Translations under genes and position numbers: made by a program
Notes under the pieces: generated by a model
Databases searched by the model: none
What the model was told of the DNA's origin: nothing
Seen by the model: the letters and a program-made list of their open reading frames with translations, nothing else
Source: Kitasatospora sp. MAA4
GTDB taxonomy: Bacteria > Actinomycetota > Actinomycetes > Streptomycetales > Streptomycetaceae
Length of the DNA: 64,000 nt
Assembly: GCF_029893355.1 (NCBI RefSeq)
Contig: NZ_JARZAI010000004.1
Span: 124,001-188,000, forward strand
Reading direction: 5' to 3'
Part shown: positions 17,819 to 26,560 of the stretch, in pieces
How the letters are laid out: each line of letters starts with the position of its first letter
Position numbering within the stretch: position 1 is the first letter of the stretch

Positions 17819-18676
17819 ATGACCAGCTCGACGCACGAGTTCAACCGCTACGACGACGTCCGCGCCGCACTCGCCGATCCGCTGCTCGTCCCGCTGCCCG
17901 CCGCGCCCGGGGCGGAGAGCGGCGTGGCCTGGCTGCGCGCCGCGGTGGCCCGGTTCAGCACCGGTGCGGAGCATGCCCGGCGCCGGGCGCTGGTGCAGGC
18001 CGAACTGGACCGGCTCGATCCGGCGGCCCTGCGGTCGGCCGCGGCGGCCGGGCCGGAGGGCGAGGCGCGCCTGCTGGTGGTCCGCGCGCTGGCCGAGGGC
18101 CTGGGACTGCCGGAGCCGGACGCCGTCGCCGAGGCCGTCGCACTGGTGGCGCGGACGTACTTCGGCGGGGAGGACGCCGAGGCGGACGCCGCCGTGGCCT
18201 GGCTGCTGCCCCGGATGTTCCCTCACCACGCCGGCGCGGACCAGGAGGCCGCCGCCAACCGGATCGGCCTGCTCGTGCAGGCCTGTGACGCCACCGGCGG
18301 CCTGGTGGAGCATGCCCGCCGCGCGGCCGCCGACTGCGCGGCGCCGCTCCCCCTCCCCGCGCTGCTCGCCGAGACGCTGCGCCACGACCCGCCCGTCCGG
18401 GTGATCCGCCGAGTCGCCGCCGGCGACACCAAGCTTGCCGAAGTCCCGATCGCCGAGGGCGACCTGGTTGTCCTCGACGTCGCCGCCGCCAACCGCGACC
18501 CGCTGCACTTCGCCGACCCCGCCGTCTTCCGCATCGAACGCACCGGCCCGCCGGCGCTCACCTTCGCCGGCCCGCCCCGGCTCTGCCCTGGACGCGACCA
18601 CGCGCTGGCCCTGGCCGCCGGAGTCCTGGAGCGCGACCAACTCCCCTCCACCCGCACCGAACCGAGGACGCCATGA
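17819..18676 (+). CDS. Unusually short cytochrome P450-like protein
   Basis: The 285-residue protein keeps the C-terminal P450 signatures: ETLRHDPPVR with the K-helix ExxR (Glu185, Arg188), the following PxxxFxxxR-like stretch (DPAVFRIER) and a heme loop TFAGPPRLCPGRD with Cys256. The normal length is about 400 residues. What is missing is in the N-terminal and I-helix part, where the expected AGxxT is replaced by LLVQACDATGG (151-161). No frameshift is evident, and the protein reads as one continuous frame, so it may be a natural minimal or degenerate family. Its stop overlaps the next start (ATGA), which implies translational coupling with the PEP-mutase-like enzyme. Confidence 0.7.
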   Translation: MTSSTHEFNRYDDVRAALADPLLVPLPAAPGAESGVAWLRAAVARFSTGAEHARRRALVQAELDRLDPAALRSAAAAGPEGEARLLVVRALAEGLGLPEPDAVAEAVALVARTYFGGEDAEADAAVAWLLPRMFPHHAGADQEAAANRIGLLVQACDATGGLVEHARRAAADCAAPLPLPALLAETLRHDPPVRVIRRVAAGDTKLAEVPIAEGDLVVLDVAAANRDPLHFADPAVFRIERTGPPALTFAGPPRLCPGRDHALALAAGVLERDQLPSTRTEPRTP

Positions 18677-19440
18677 CACCCTTCGCCGCCCTGCACCGCG
18701 CCGACACCCCGCTGCTGCTCCCCAACGCCTGGGACCACGCCTCGGCTGCCGCCCTCGCCGCCCAGGGCTTCGCGGCGATCGGCACGACGAGCCTGGGGGT
18801 GGCCGCGGCGGCCGGCCTGCCGGACGGGACGGGGGTGACCCGCGAGGAGACGCTGCTGCTGGCCCGGCGGCTCGGCGCCGGGCCGTTCCTGCTCTCCGTC
18901 GACGCCGAGGGCGGGTTCAGCGACGATCCGGCCCAAGTCGCCGAGCTGGCCCGCGAGCTGGCCGCCGCCGGGGCGGTGGGCATCAACCTGGAGGACGGCC
19001 GCGGCGACGGCACGCTCACCCCCATCGCCCTGCACGCGGCCAAGATCGCGGCGGTGAAGGCCGCCGTGCCGGAGCTCTTCGTCAACGCCCGTACCGACAC
19101 CCACTGGTTGGGAGGCCGGGAGGACGAGACGACGGCCCGGCTCGACGCGTACCAGGAGGCGGGCGCCGACGGCGTGTTCGTCCCCGCACTCACCGAACCG
19201 GCCCGGATCACCGCCCTGTTGAAGGGACTGGATGTCCCGCTCAACATCCTCTACTCCCCCACCGGCCCCACCCTCGGCCAGCTCGGCGAACTGGGCGTGC
19301 ACCGGGTGAGCCTCGGCTCGCTGCTCTTCCGGGTCGCGCTCAGCGCGGCGGTGGGCGCGGCGCTGGACATCCGGGCGAGCCGTCCGGTGACCGCGCCCGC
19401 CGTCACCTACGCCGAGGCCCAGGCCCTTACGAAGTCCTGA
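18673..19440 (+). CDS. Isocitrate lyase/PEP mutase superfamily enzyme
   Basis: The 255-residue protein has the superfamily's TIM-barrel pattern: LLLPNAWDHASA at the N-terminus, GTTSLGVAAAAG, the metal-binding SVDAEGGFSD, INLEDGRGDG and VNARTDTHW. It lacks the KKCGH catalytic loop of true isocitrate lyases, so it belongs to the PEP mutase/oxaloacetate hydrolase-like group acting on an alpha-keto or 2-hydroxy acid. Its ATG overlaps the P450-like stop by four bases, so the two are one operon under the divergent ArsR-type regulator. Confidence 0.85.
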   Translation: MTPFAALHRADTPLLLPNAWDHASAAALAAQGFAAIGTTSLGVAAAAGLPDGTGVTREETLLLARRLGAGPFLLSVDAEGGFSDDPAQVAELARELAAAGAVGINLEDGRGDGTLTPIALHAAKIAAVKAAVPELFVNARTDTHWLGGREDETTARLDAYQEAGADGVFVPALTEPARITALLKGLDVPLNILYSPTGPTLGQLGELGVHRVSLGSLLFRVALSAAVGAALDIRASRPVTAPAVTYAEAQALTKS

Positions 19441-19492
19441 CGCCGCCGCCTCGCAGCAGCTTCGACGCCCGCCGCGCCGCTAACGTCGGGGC

Positions 19493-20560
19493 ATGGAGAT
19501 TCTGCTCACCGGCGGCGCCGGGTTCATCGGCTCCGCCGTCGCGGCCCGGCTGGTCCGGGCCGGCCACCGGGTCCGGGTGCTGGACGCGCTGCTGCCGGCC
19601 GTGCACCCGGACGGGCTCGCCGGGGTCACGCTGCCGCCCGAGGTCGACTTCACGCACGGCGACGTCCGCGACCGCGCGACCGTCGAGCGGGCGCTGCGCG
19701 GGGTCGACGCCGTCTGCCACCAGGCAGCCATGGTCGGTCTCGGCCTGGACCTGAACGACGCGCCGGAGTACGTGAGTTGCAATGAGCTGGGCACCGCCGT
19801 GCTGCTGGCCGCGATGGCGCGCGGCGGTGTCCGCCAGTTGGTCCTGGCGGGGTCGATGGTGGTCTACGGCGAGGGGCGGTACAGCTGCGCCGCGCACGGG
19901 CCGGTCGCGCCCGGGCCGCGGCTGGCGGCCGACCTGGACGCCGGGCGGTTCGAGCCGCCCTGCCCGCGGTGCGGCGCGCCGCTGCTGCCCGGGCTGGTCG
20001 GCGAGGACGCGCCGGCCGACCCGCGCAACGTCTACGCGGCGAGCAAGCTCGCCCAGGAGCACCTGGCCGCCGCCTGGGCGCGCGCCTGTGGCGGCCGGGT
20101 CGCCACGCTGCGCTACCACAACGTCTACGGCCCGGGGATGCCGCGCGACACGCCGTACGCGGGGGTCGCCTCGCTGTTCCGCTCGGCGCTCGCCGCGGGC
20201 CGTCCGCCGCGCGTCTTCGAAGACGGCGGCCAGCGCCGCGACTTCGTCCATGTGGCGGACGTCGCGGCCGCCAACGAGGCCGCGCTGCTGTCGCTCGCGA
20301 CGAGCCCCGAGGGCGGCGTGCGGGCGTACAACACCGGCAGCGGCGAGGTGCGGACGGTCGGTGAGATGGCGAGCGCGCTGGCGCAGGCGTTCGGCGGCCC
20401 GGCGCCGGTGGTGACCGGGCAGTACCGGCTCGGCGACGTCCGGCACATCACCGCCGACTCGCGGCGGCTGCGGGAGGAGCTCGGCTGGCGGCCGAGCGTC
20501 CCGTTCGCCTCGGGCATGGCCGAGTTCGCCGCCGCCCCGCTGCGCGGCGCCCGTGTCTGA
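19493..20560 (+). CDS. Extended SDR NAD-dependent epimerase/dehydratase with CxxH...CxxC insertion
   Basis: The 355-residue extended short-chain dehydrogenase has the nucleotide-binding GGAGFIG (7-13), the catalytic YxxxK (Tyr181, Lys185) and a serine in AGSMVVYGEG. It resembles nucleotide-sugar epimerases. An insertion of about 45 residues before the active-site Tyr contains CAAH (132-135) and CPRC (157-160), a plausible zinc site not present in the standard family. The product is unknown. It lies upstream of the envelope-glycan-type cluster at 22-28 kb and may feed it, but it does not carry the CCGTA element. Confidence 0.8.
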   Translation: MEILLTGGAGFIGSAVAARLVRAGHRVRVLDALLPAVHPDGLAGVTLPPEVDFTHGDVRDRATVERALRGVDAVCHQAAMVGLGLDLNDAPEYVSCNELGTAVLLAAMARGGVRQLVLAGSMVVYGEGRYSCAAHGPVAPGPRLAADLDAGRFEPPCPRCGAPLLPGLVGEDAPADPRNVYAASKLAQEHLAAAWARACGGRVATLRYHNVYGPGMPRDTPYAGVASLFRSALAAGRPPRVFEDGGQRRDFVHVADVAAANEAALLSLATSPEGGVRAYNTGSGEVRTVGEMASALAQAFGGPAPVVTGQYRLGDVRHITADSRRLREELGWRPSVPFASGMAEFAAAPLRGARV

Positions 20561-20567
20561 CTTGTAG

Positions 20568-21434
20568 TCAGTCCTGCCTACGTGCAGCGGCGTTGGCCGT
20601 GATCGCCGCCACCAGCGCCGGCCAGAGCGGCCGCGGCAGGTCGTGCCCCATGCCCGGCACCAGCCACAGCCGAGCCCCGGGGACGGCCGCCGCGGTGGCC
20701 CGGCCGCCGTCGGCGTTCACCAGCGGGTCCTGTTCGCCGTGCACCACCAGGGTCGGCACAGCCACCGAGCGCAGGCCCTCGGTGCGGTCGGGCGAGCCGT
20801 AGATCGCCGACAACTGGCGCAGGAGCCCGTCGGGGCGGTAGGCGCGGTCGTAGGCGGCGGCGACCTCCGCCCGCCGCTCGGCCGGGTCCATCGGGTGGTC
20901 CGGCGAGGCGATGATCTCCCCGAACGCGACGCCGGCGTCGACCACCCGCTCGCGCCCCTCGCCGGGCCGGTTCATCAGGAACTCGTCGACCTTCGGCTGC
21001 GTACGGCCGCTGGCCCTGTCACCGGGCCGGGACATGATCGAGCACAGGCTCAGCACCCGGCTCGGGTGATCGATCGTCAACTGCTGGGCGATCATGGCGC
21101 CCATCGATGCGCCGACCACGTGCGCGGCCTCGATCTCCAGCGCGTCCAGCAGTCCGACCGCGTCCTCGGCCAGGTCGGGCATCAGGTAGGGCGGCCGGCG
21201 GACCCCGGCGACCCTGACCCGCGGCGGCACCGGGCCGACGTTCACGGTCAGCCCGCAGTCGCGATTGTCGAAGCGCACCACGCGGTAGCCGCACTCGGCC
21301 AGCTGCGCGCAGAACTCGGTGGGCCACCAGGTCAGTTGCGAACCCAGCCCGGCGATCAGCAGCAACGCCGGGTCGGCCGGCCGGCCGAAGGCCTCGTACT
21401 CGGTCTCCAGCCCCTTGAGCCGTGCGCGCGCCAT
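20568..21434 (-). CDS. Alpha/beta-hydrolase
   Basis: The 288-residue protein shows the classic fold: oxyanion strand LLLIAGLGSQ, nucleophile elbow GASMGA (Ser110), late Asp in VHGEQDPLV and His in GMGHDLP. It resembles soluble carboxylesterases and lactone hydrolases of the TesE/BioH type. The start is taken at ATG 21432-21434; a 27-residue N-terminal extension is possible but has no ribosome site. It is convergent with the epimerase gene, eight bases apart. Confidence 0.85.
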   Translation of the reverse strand: MARARLKGLETEYEAFGRPADPALLLIAGLGSQLTWWPTEFCAQLAECGYRVVRFDNRDCGLTVNVGPVPPRVRVAGVRRPPYLMPDLAEDAVGLLDALEIEAAHVVGASMGAMIAQQLTIDHPSRVLSLCSIMSRPGDRASGRTQPKVDEFLMNRPGEGRERVVDAGVAFGEIIASPDHPMDPAERRAEVAAAYDRAYRPDGLLRQLSAIYGSPDRTEGLRSVAVPTLVVHGEQDPLVNADGGRATAAAVPGARLWLVPGMGHDLPRPLWPALVAAITANAAARRQD

Positions 21435-21527
21435 GGACCCAACCCCCCGTCGTACGACCCGTCCCGCCCCGGACGGACGAACGGTTCGTAGGCACGCTAC
21501 GGGCAGCCGCCCCACGTGACAAGCACC

Positions 21528-22085
21528 TCAAGCCACCGGCCACGCGCCGTCCGCGGCCACAGCCAGGACCAGCGCGGCGATGTTCCAGGCGTCGTCCTCA
21601 CCCCGGTGGTGCCGGCCCTCCAACGGCAGTCCGGCCAGCACCAGCGCCTGCGCCATCCCGGGGCGTTTGCGCAGGCCGCGGGCGGCGGTGAAGACGGCCT
21701 TGGCGTTGGTGTGCCGCGCGCCGAACGGGTAGGCGGTCCCGGTCGCCGCGCACTGCCGGGTGAACTGGTGCCGGTCGTAGTCACCCCAACTCGCCCACGG
21801 GCGCTCGCCGCTGCGATGCTCGACCGCCAGCAGGCGGCAGGCCTCGGCGAAGGACAGGCCGCTGTCCACCTCCGCCTGGGTGAGCCCGGTCAGTTCGGTG
21901 CAGAACGCGCTGACCGTGGAGCGCCGCGGACGCACCAGCACACGGTGGCGGCCGATCCGCCGGCCCTGCGCCAGGTCGACCACGGTCAGCCCGATCTCGA
22001 TGATCTCGCTGACCGCACCCGGCGGCGGCTGGCCCTCCCAGCAGGTCGCCTCGACGTCCACGACATTGAGCAGTTGCACCGTCAT
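21528..22085 (-). CDS. DEDDh 3'-5' exonuclease domain protein (KapD/ERI1-like)
   Basis: The 185-residue protein is a single exonuclease domain: the first metal pair in VDVEATCW (Asp10, Glu12), a middle acidic region ASWGDYDRHQF (Asp102), and the final HxxxxD motif HRGEDDAWNIA (His160, Asp165). These are the hallmarks of DnaQ-like DEDDh nucleases that trim RNA or DNA 3' ends. No additional domain is seen. It sits between the alpha/beta-hydrolase and the histidine kinase, all on the minus strand, but gaps and intervening leaders suggest separate transcription. Confidence 0.85.
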   Translation of the reverse strand: MTVQLLNVVDVEATCWEGQPPPGAVSEIIEIGLTVVDLAQGRRIGRHRVLVRPRRSTVSAFCTELTGLTQAEVDSGLSFAEACRLLAVEHRSGERPWASWGDYDRHQFTRQCAATGTAYPFGARHTNAKAVFTAARGLRKRPGMAQALVLAGLPLEGRHHRGEDDAWNIAALVLAVAADGAWPVA

Positions 22086-22130
22086 GGGAGTCGATCATCC
22101 TGACCACCGGGTCACACCGGCAACCGCTTT

Positions 22131-23309
22131 TCAGCCCAGCGCCGACCGGGCCGCCGGCAGGGCGATCTCGAAGCAGCACCCGCCGCTGACGTTGCGCACC
22201 GACGCCCGTCCCGCGTGCGCCTCCACGATGCCGCGGACGATCGCCAGACCCAGGCCGGCCCCGGTGTCGCCGTGGTGCTGGACGGCCGAGCCGCGCGGAC
22301 CGCCGCTGACCGGGCGCGCCGCGCGCGGGGTGCGGGCGCTCTCGGCGCGCCAGCCGGTCTCGAAGACCCGGTGCAGGTCCTGCTCGGGGATGCCGCCGCA
22401 GCCGTCGGTCACCGACAGCACCACCTCGCCCTCCTCGCGCCGCGCCGCCACCGCGACCACGCCGTCCGCGGGCGTCGAGCGGATCGCGTTGATCAGCAGG
22501 TTGCCGAGCACCCGGGTGATCTCCCGGCTGTCCACCTCGACCGGCGCCGGCTCCACCTGCTCGCCGAGCAGGTGCACGCCGCGCTCGCGGGCCAGCGGGT
22601 AGGCGCCCGCGATGGCGTCGCCGACCAGGTCGTAGACGGAGATCCGGGAGAGCGAGAGGGTCAGCGCGCCGGCCTGGATCCGGGAGAGTTCGAAGAGGTC
22701 GTCCACCATGCCGGTCAGCCGGTCCACCTCGGTGCGGATCCGCGCGTGGTAGCGGACCGGGTCCTCCGCGACGCCGTCCTCCAGTGCCTCGGCCATCGCC
22801 CGCAGGCCGGCCAGCGGGGTGCGCAGGTCGTGCGAGATCCAGGCGATCAGCTCGCGGCGGGACGACTCCAGCGCCTGCTCGCGCTGCCGCGACTCGGCCA
22901 ACCTCGCGCTGGTGGCCGCGAGTTCGGCACTCAGCTCGGCGAGCTCGGAGCCCAGCGGTTCGGCCGGGGCGGCAAATCCCCCGTCACTGCCGACCGTTCG
23001 GGCAGCCACCGCCAACGCCCGGCTGCCGGCCACCACTTGGCGGCCGAGCAGGGCGGCGGTGATCAGCGAGACGACGGCCGCCATACAGGTCACCGTGATC
23101 ACCACACCCAGGTCGTGGTGCGAGAGGAACATCGCCTGGGCCACCGCGACGGTGCCGGCGGTCATCGCCAGCACGGTCACCACCGCGACGGCGAAGAGCG
23201 AGAGCGCCACCGAGCGACGGCGCAGCAGCCGCACGGCGGGCCAGCCGAGCAGCCCGGCCGCACCCGCACCGAGGGCCGCGAACACGGCGATCAGCAGCAG
23301 ATCGCTCAC
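22131..23309 (-). CDS. Membrane sensor histidine kinase of the envelope-type two-component pair
   Basis: The 392-residue kinase starts at GTG 23307-23309, overlapping the response-regulator stop (GTGA). Four hydrophobic segments lie in residues 1-95 with almost no extracytoplasmic loop, so it probably senses within the membrane. A short linker leads to the HisKA motif WISHDLRTPLAG (His160), then the N box LGNLLINAIRSTP, G1 VTDGCGGIPE and the G2 region HHGDTGAGLGLAI. A low-complexity insertion (about 345-360) sits before G2. It phosphorylates the regulator encoded just upstream. Confidence 0.92.
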   Translation of the reverse strand: MSDLLLIAVFAALGAGAAGLLGWPAVRLLRRRSVALSLFAVAVVTVLAMTAGTVAVAQAMFLSHHDLGVVITVTCMAAVVSLITAALLGRQVVAGSRALAVAARTVGSDGGFAAPAEPLGSELAELSAELAATSARLAESRQREQALESSRRELIAWISHDLRTPLAGLRAMAEALEDGVAEDPVRYHARIRTEVDRLTGMVDDLFELSRIQAGALTLSLSRISVYDLVGDAIAGAYPLARERGVHLLGEQVEPAPVEVDSREITRVLGNLLINAIRSTPADGVVAVAARREEGEVVLSVTDGCGGIPEQDLHRVFETGWRAESARTPRAARPVSGGPRGSAVQHHGDTGAGLGLAIVRGIVEAHAGRASVRNVSGGCCFEIALPAARSALG

Positions 23310-24079
23310 GCGGACGCACCCCCCTGCGCGGCCGGCGTACCGGCCGCGGTGCCGACCGGGTCGAACCGGTACCCGACACCCCACACCGTGTTGATCAGCA
23401 CCGGCGCCGCCGGATCGTCCTCGACCTTCTCGCGCAGCCGCCGCACGTGCACCGTGACGGTGGAGAGGTCGCCGAAGTCCCAGCCCCACACCTTGTGCAT
23501 CAGCTCCTCGCGCCCGAATGCCGTCCCGGGGTTCCGCGCCATGAACGTCAGCAGGTCGAACTCCCGCAGAGTCAACGAGAGTTCACGCTCACCGCGGTAG
23601 GCCCGGCGGGCTGCCGGGTCGAGTGTGAGATCCCCGGCGCGCAGCGGTGCGGTGCCCGCGCCGGGCGCCGGGGCGGCGTGCCGGCGCAGCACGGACTGGA
23701 TCCGCAGCACCAGCTCGCGCGGACTGAACGGCTTGGTGACGTAGTCGTCCGCACCGAGCTCCAGGCCCAGGATCCGGTCCGACTCCTCGCCCTTGGCGGT
23801 CAGCATCACCACCGCCGGGCCCGCGCCGCCGACCCGCAGCCGCCGGCAGACCTCCAGGCCGTCGATCCCGGGCAGCATCAGGTCGAGCACCACCAGGTCG
23901 GGCTTCCCGGCTGCGGCCCGATACAGCGCCTCGGGGCCGTCGGCGGCCCGGTCCACGGCGTAGCCGGCCCGCAGCAGGTAGCCGGCCACCACCTCGGCCA
24001 CGGTCGGGTCGTCGTCGACCACGAGCACGCGGGCGGCGGGCGGCGCGGGGGTGGGCGGGGTCGGCAGGGTCTCTGTCAC
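23306..24079 (-). CDS. OmpR/PhoB-family response regulator
   Basis: The 257-residue regulator has a receiver domain with Asp66 as phosphoacceptor (VVLDLMLPG), conserved acidic VDDD (21-24) and Lys116 (VTKPFSP). A PhoB-type winged-helix follows (about 150-250), with the KVWGWDFGDLSTVTVHVRRLREK wing. The start GTG 24077-24079 is chosen because the receiver begins normally from there. It is co-transcribed with its kinase, and its divergent promoter region holds a CCGTA direct-repeat element, a plausible binding site for this protein and its regulon. Confidence 0.92.
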   Translation of the reverse strand: MTETLPTPPTPAPPAARVLVVDDDPTVAEVVAGYLLRAGYAVDRAADGPEALYRAAAGKPDLVVLDLMLPGIDGLEVCRRLRVGGAGPAVVMLTAKGEESDRILGLELGADDYVTKPFSPRELVLRIQSVLRRHAAPAPGAGTAPLRAGDLTLDPAARRAYRGERELSLTLREFDLLTFMARNPGTAFGREELMHKVWGWDFGDLSTVTVHVRRLREKVEDDPAAPVLINTVWGVGYRFDPVGTAAGTPAAQGGASA

Positions 24080-24127
24080 GCTTCGAGCATAAGGAGTGCG
24101 GACGCGCGCGAGGCGCCGCGCGACCCC

Positions 24128-24170
24128 CCGTACGACTTCCGTAAGGTGCCGTAACCCCCTTCCAGGCGGT
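24128..24170. promoter_or_regulatory. CCGTA direct-repeat element between the response regulator and the GT2-DUF2064 gene
   Basis: CCGTACGACTTCCGTAAGG begins at 24128, and CCGTA recurs at 24139 and 24149, spacing 11 then 10 bp, as expected for an OmpR-family dimer or multimer site. A second conserved block, CTTCCAGGCGGT, ends at 24170. The element lies 49 bases from the response-regulator start and 65 from the GT2-DUF2064 start, so it can serve both. Near-identical copies occur at 27980 and 38168. Confidence 0.7.
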
Positions 24171-24192
24171 GACCGTACGTAGCGTGGTCGCC

Positions 24193-25539
24193 GTGACCAC
24201 ACCCCACTCCACCCCCTCCGTCGACGTCCTGCTGCCCTGCCTCGACGAGGCGGCCGCCCTGCCCTGGGTACTCGGCCGGATCCCGCCGGGCTGGCGGGCC
24301 GTCGTCGTCGACAACGGTTCCAGCGACGGCTCGGCCGAGCTGGCCCGCTCGCTGGGCGCCACCGTGGTGCACGAGCCGCGCCGCGGCTTCGGCGCCGCCT
24401 GCCACGCCGGACTGCTGGCCGCCACCGCCGAGGTGGTCTGCTTCCTGGACTGCGACGGCTCCCTGGACCCGGCCCAACTCCCGCGCGTGGTCGACCCGGT
24501 GGTGTCCGGCGCCGCGGAGCTGGTGCTCGGGCGCCGGCGCCCGACCGCGCTGGGCGCCTGGCCGGCCCACGCCCGGCTGGCCAACGCCGTGCTCGCCCGC
24601 AGGCTGCGCGCCCGCACCGGCGCGCCGCTGCACGACCTCGGTCCGATGCGCGCGGCCCGCCGCGAACGGCTGCTGGCGCTCGGCCTGGGCGACCGCCGCT
24701 CGGGCTACCCGCTGGAGATGGTGCTCACCGCCTCCGCCGCCGGGATGCGGATCGCCGAGGTGGACGTCGACTACCGGCCGCGTGCCGGACGCTCCAAGGT
24801 GACCGGGACCCTGCGCGGCACCCGCCAGGCCGTCCAGGACATGCGCGCCGTGCTGGCCGCGCCGCCGCCGACCCTGCTGGTGATCGCCAAGGCCCCGGTC
24901 CCGGGACGGGTGAAGACCCGGCTGACCCCGCCGTACTCCCCCGAGCAGGCCGCCGCACTGGCCGAGGCCGCCCTGGTGGACACCCTGCGCACGCTGGACA
25001 CCGTCCCGGCCGGCCGGCGACTGCTGGTACTGGACGGCGCGCCCGGGCCCTGGCTGCCGCCCGGCTGGCAGGTGGTCCCGCAGGTGAGCGGCGGCCTCGA
25101 CGCCCGGCTCGCCGCCGCCTTCGCGCACGCCCCGGCCGGCGCCCCGGCGCTGCTGGTCGGCATGGACACCCCGCAACTGCGCGCCGAGACGCTCGCCGCG
25201 CCGCTCGCCGCCACCGCTCGCGCGGGCGCCGACGCCTGGTACGGACCGGCGGCCGACGGCGGATTCTGGGCGCTGGGCCTGGCCCGGCCCAGCGCCGAGC
25301 TGGCACAGCGCCTGCTCGCCGGGGTGCCGATGTCCACCCCGCGCACCGGCGCCGCCCTGCTGGAGCGGCTCGCCGAGGCCGGCCTGGCCGTCCGCCGCCT
25401 GCCGGAGCTGACCGACGTGGACACCGCGGCGGACGCCGACCAGGTGGCCGCCGAGGCCCCCGACGGCGCCTTCGCGGCTCGGCTGCGAGAGCTGCGAGAG
25501 TTGCGCGATCTCGGCCGACGCGCCGGGGTGACCGGGTGA
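24193..25539 (+). CDS. Fused family-2 glycosyltransferase and DUF2064 (GT-A-like) protein
   Basis: The 448-residue protein joins two domains. Residues about 1-230 are a GT2 transferase (VDVLLPCLDEAAALP, VVVDNGSSDGS, CFLDCDGSLDP as the metal-binding DxD region). Residues about 235-430 are the DUF2064/TIGR04282 nucleotidyl- or glycosyltransferase-like domain (LLVIAKAPVPGRVKTRL, then GMDTPQL and GPAADGGFWALGL). Such fusions probably make a glycosylated or nucleotide-activated lipid. GTG 24193 is the start used; GTG 24184 and 24169 are possible, and no good ribosome site exists, so the mRNA may be nearly leaderless. It is the first gene of an operon with the methyltransferase. Confidence 0.85.
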   Translation: MTTPHSTPSVDVLLPCLDEAAALPWVLGRIPPGWRAVVVDNGSSDGSAELARSLGATVVHEPRRGFGAACHAGLLAATAEVVCFLDCDGSLDPAQLPRVVDPVVSGAAELVLGRRRPTALGAWPAHARLANAVLARRLRARTGAPLHDLGPMRAARRERLLALGLGDRRSGYPLEMVLTASAAGMRIAEVDVDYRPRAGRSKVTGTLRGTRQAVQDMRAVLAAPPPTLLVIAKAPVPGRVKTRLTPPYSPEQAAALAEAALVDTLRTLDTVPAGRRLLVLDGAPGPWLPPGWQVVPQVSGGLDARLAAAFAHAPAGAPALLVGMDTPQLRAETLAAPLAATARAGADAWYGPAADGGFWALGLARPSAELAQRLLAGVPMSTPRTGAALLERLAEAGLAVRRLPELTDVDTAADADQVAAEAPDGAFAARLRELRELRDLGRRAGVTG

Positions 25540-26237
25540 GCCTGCTGCAGACCGGCACTGCCCGCCCCGCCGTCCACCCGGCCACCGCCACCGCCACCCG
25601 CCCCTGGAGCGACGACCCGTTCGCCGAGGCGATGCGCACCGGGCGCGGCCCGCTCTGGCTGCGCCGCGCCGACGGCGGACGCCACCACCTGGACGTGGAG
25701 CGCTGGTGCGCGCCGCCGGACGCCGCCGACCGCAGCCTGCTGCTGCGCTGCCTGGCCGCCGGCCACCCGGTGCTGGACATCGGCTGCGGACCCGGCCGCC
25801 TGGTCACCGAACTGCTGGCCCTCGGCCTGCCCGCGCTCGGCGTCGACATCACCCGTGCGGCGGTGCTGCGCACCCGCAGCCTGGGCGGCGCGGCGCTCTG
25901 CCGCTCGATCTTCGACCCGCTGCCCGGCGAGGGCCGCTGGGGCACCGCGCTGCTGGCCGACGGCAACCTCGGCATCGGCGGCGACCCCGCCGCCCTGCTC
26001 GCCCGCACCGCCGAACTGCTGGCCCCCGACGGCGTCCTGCTCGCCGAGGTGGAGCCGGCCGCCGTGGACGAACGGCTGACAGTCCGCGTCGAGGACGCCA
26101 CCGGCTGGTGCGGACCGCCGTTCCGCTGGGCCCGGCTCGACGCCGCGGCCGCCGTCCGCTGCGCGGCCGAGGCGGGACTGACGGAGTGCGAGCGCTGGAC
26201 CGTGCGCGGGCGCGCCTTCGTGGCACTGCGCCGCTGA
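25536..26237 (+). CDS. Class I SAM-dependent methyltransferase
   Basis: The 233-residue protein starts at GTG 25536, overlapping the preceding stop (GTGA). It has the SAM-binding motif VLDIGCGPGRLVTEL, the acidic loop LGVDITRAA and a later LADGNLGIGGDPAALLART region. The N-terminal 60 residues are unusual and Arg/His rich. Coupling to a GT2-DUF2064 fusion suggests modification of a glycan or lipid carrier; the acceptor is unknown. Confidence 0.85.
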   Translation: MSLLQTGTARPAVHPATATATRPWSDDPFAEAMRTGRGPLWLRRADGGRHHLDVERWCAPPDAADRSLLLRCLAAGHPVLDIGCGPGRLVTELLALGLPALGVDITRAAVLRTRSLGGAALCRSIFDPLPGEGRWGTALLADGNLGIGGDPAALLARTAELLAPDGVLLAEVEPAAVDERLTVRVEDATGWCGPPFRWARLDAAAAVRCAAEAGLTECERWTVRGRAFVALRR

Positions 26238-26341
26238 CAGTCCCCATCCCGGCGCGCGGCGCGGCGCACGATGCCGCACGGTGGAGGGGAGGGCCGTCAG
26301 GCTCTCCCGTCACCACCAGCCGTCCCGATCCGGAGGCCGCC

Positions 26342-26560
26342 ATGTCCGAGCACACCTACCGAGTGACCGAGATCGTCGGGACCTCCCACGAGGGCACCGA
26401 CGCCGCGATCCGCAACGCCCTGGCCCGTGCGTCGCAGACCCTGCGCAACGTCGACTGGTTCGAGGTGGTGGGCACGCGCGGCCACGTCGAGAACGGCGTG
26501 ATCGGGCACTTTCAGGTGACCGTCAAGGTCGGCTTCCGCCTGGAGGACGCCGGCTCCTGA
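26342..26560 (+). CDS. Dodecin family flavin-binding protein
   Basis: The 72-residue protein starts at ATG 26342, behind GGAGG. It is a complete dodecin: TYRVTEIVGTSHEGTDAAIRNAL, the flavin-stacking tryptophan in NVDWFEV, and VTVKVGFRLE. Dodecins form hollow dodecamers that store or buffer riboflavin or FMN in the cytoplasm. Its last 49 bases overlap the 3' end of the convergent GT87 gene on the opposite strand, so both 3' ends are read twice. Confidence 0.9.
   Translation: MSEHTYRVTEIVGTSHEGTDAAIRNALARASQTLRNVDWFEVVGTRGHVENGVIGHFQVTVKVGFRLEDAGS

Noticed and set aside
17044..17844. Longer start for the ArsR-type regulator (30 extra residues)
   Set aside because: The extension lacks a ribosome site and would overlap the divergent P450 start; the internal ATG has GGAGGA.
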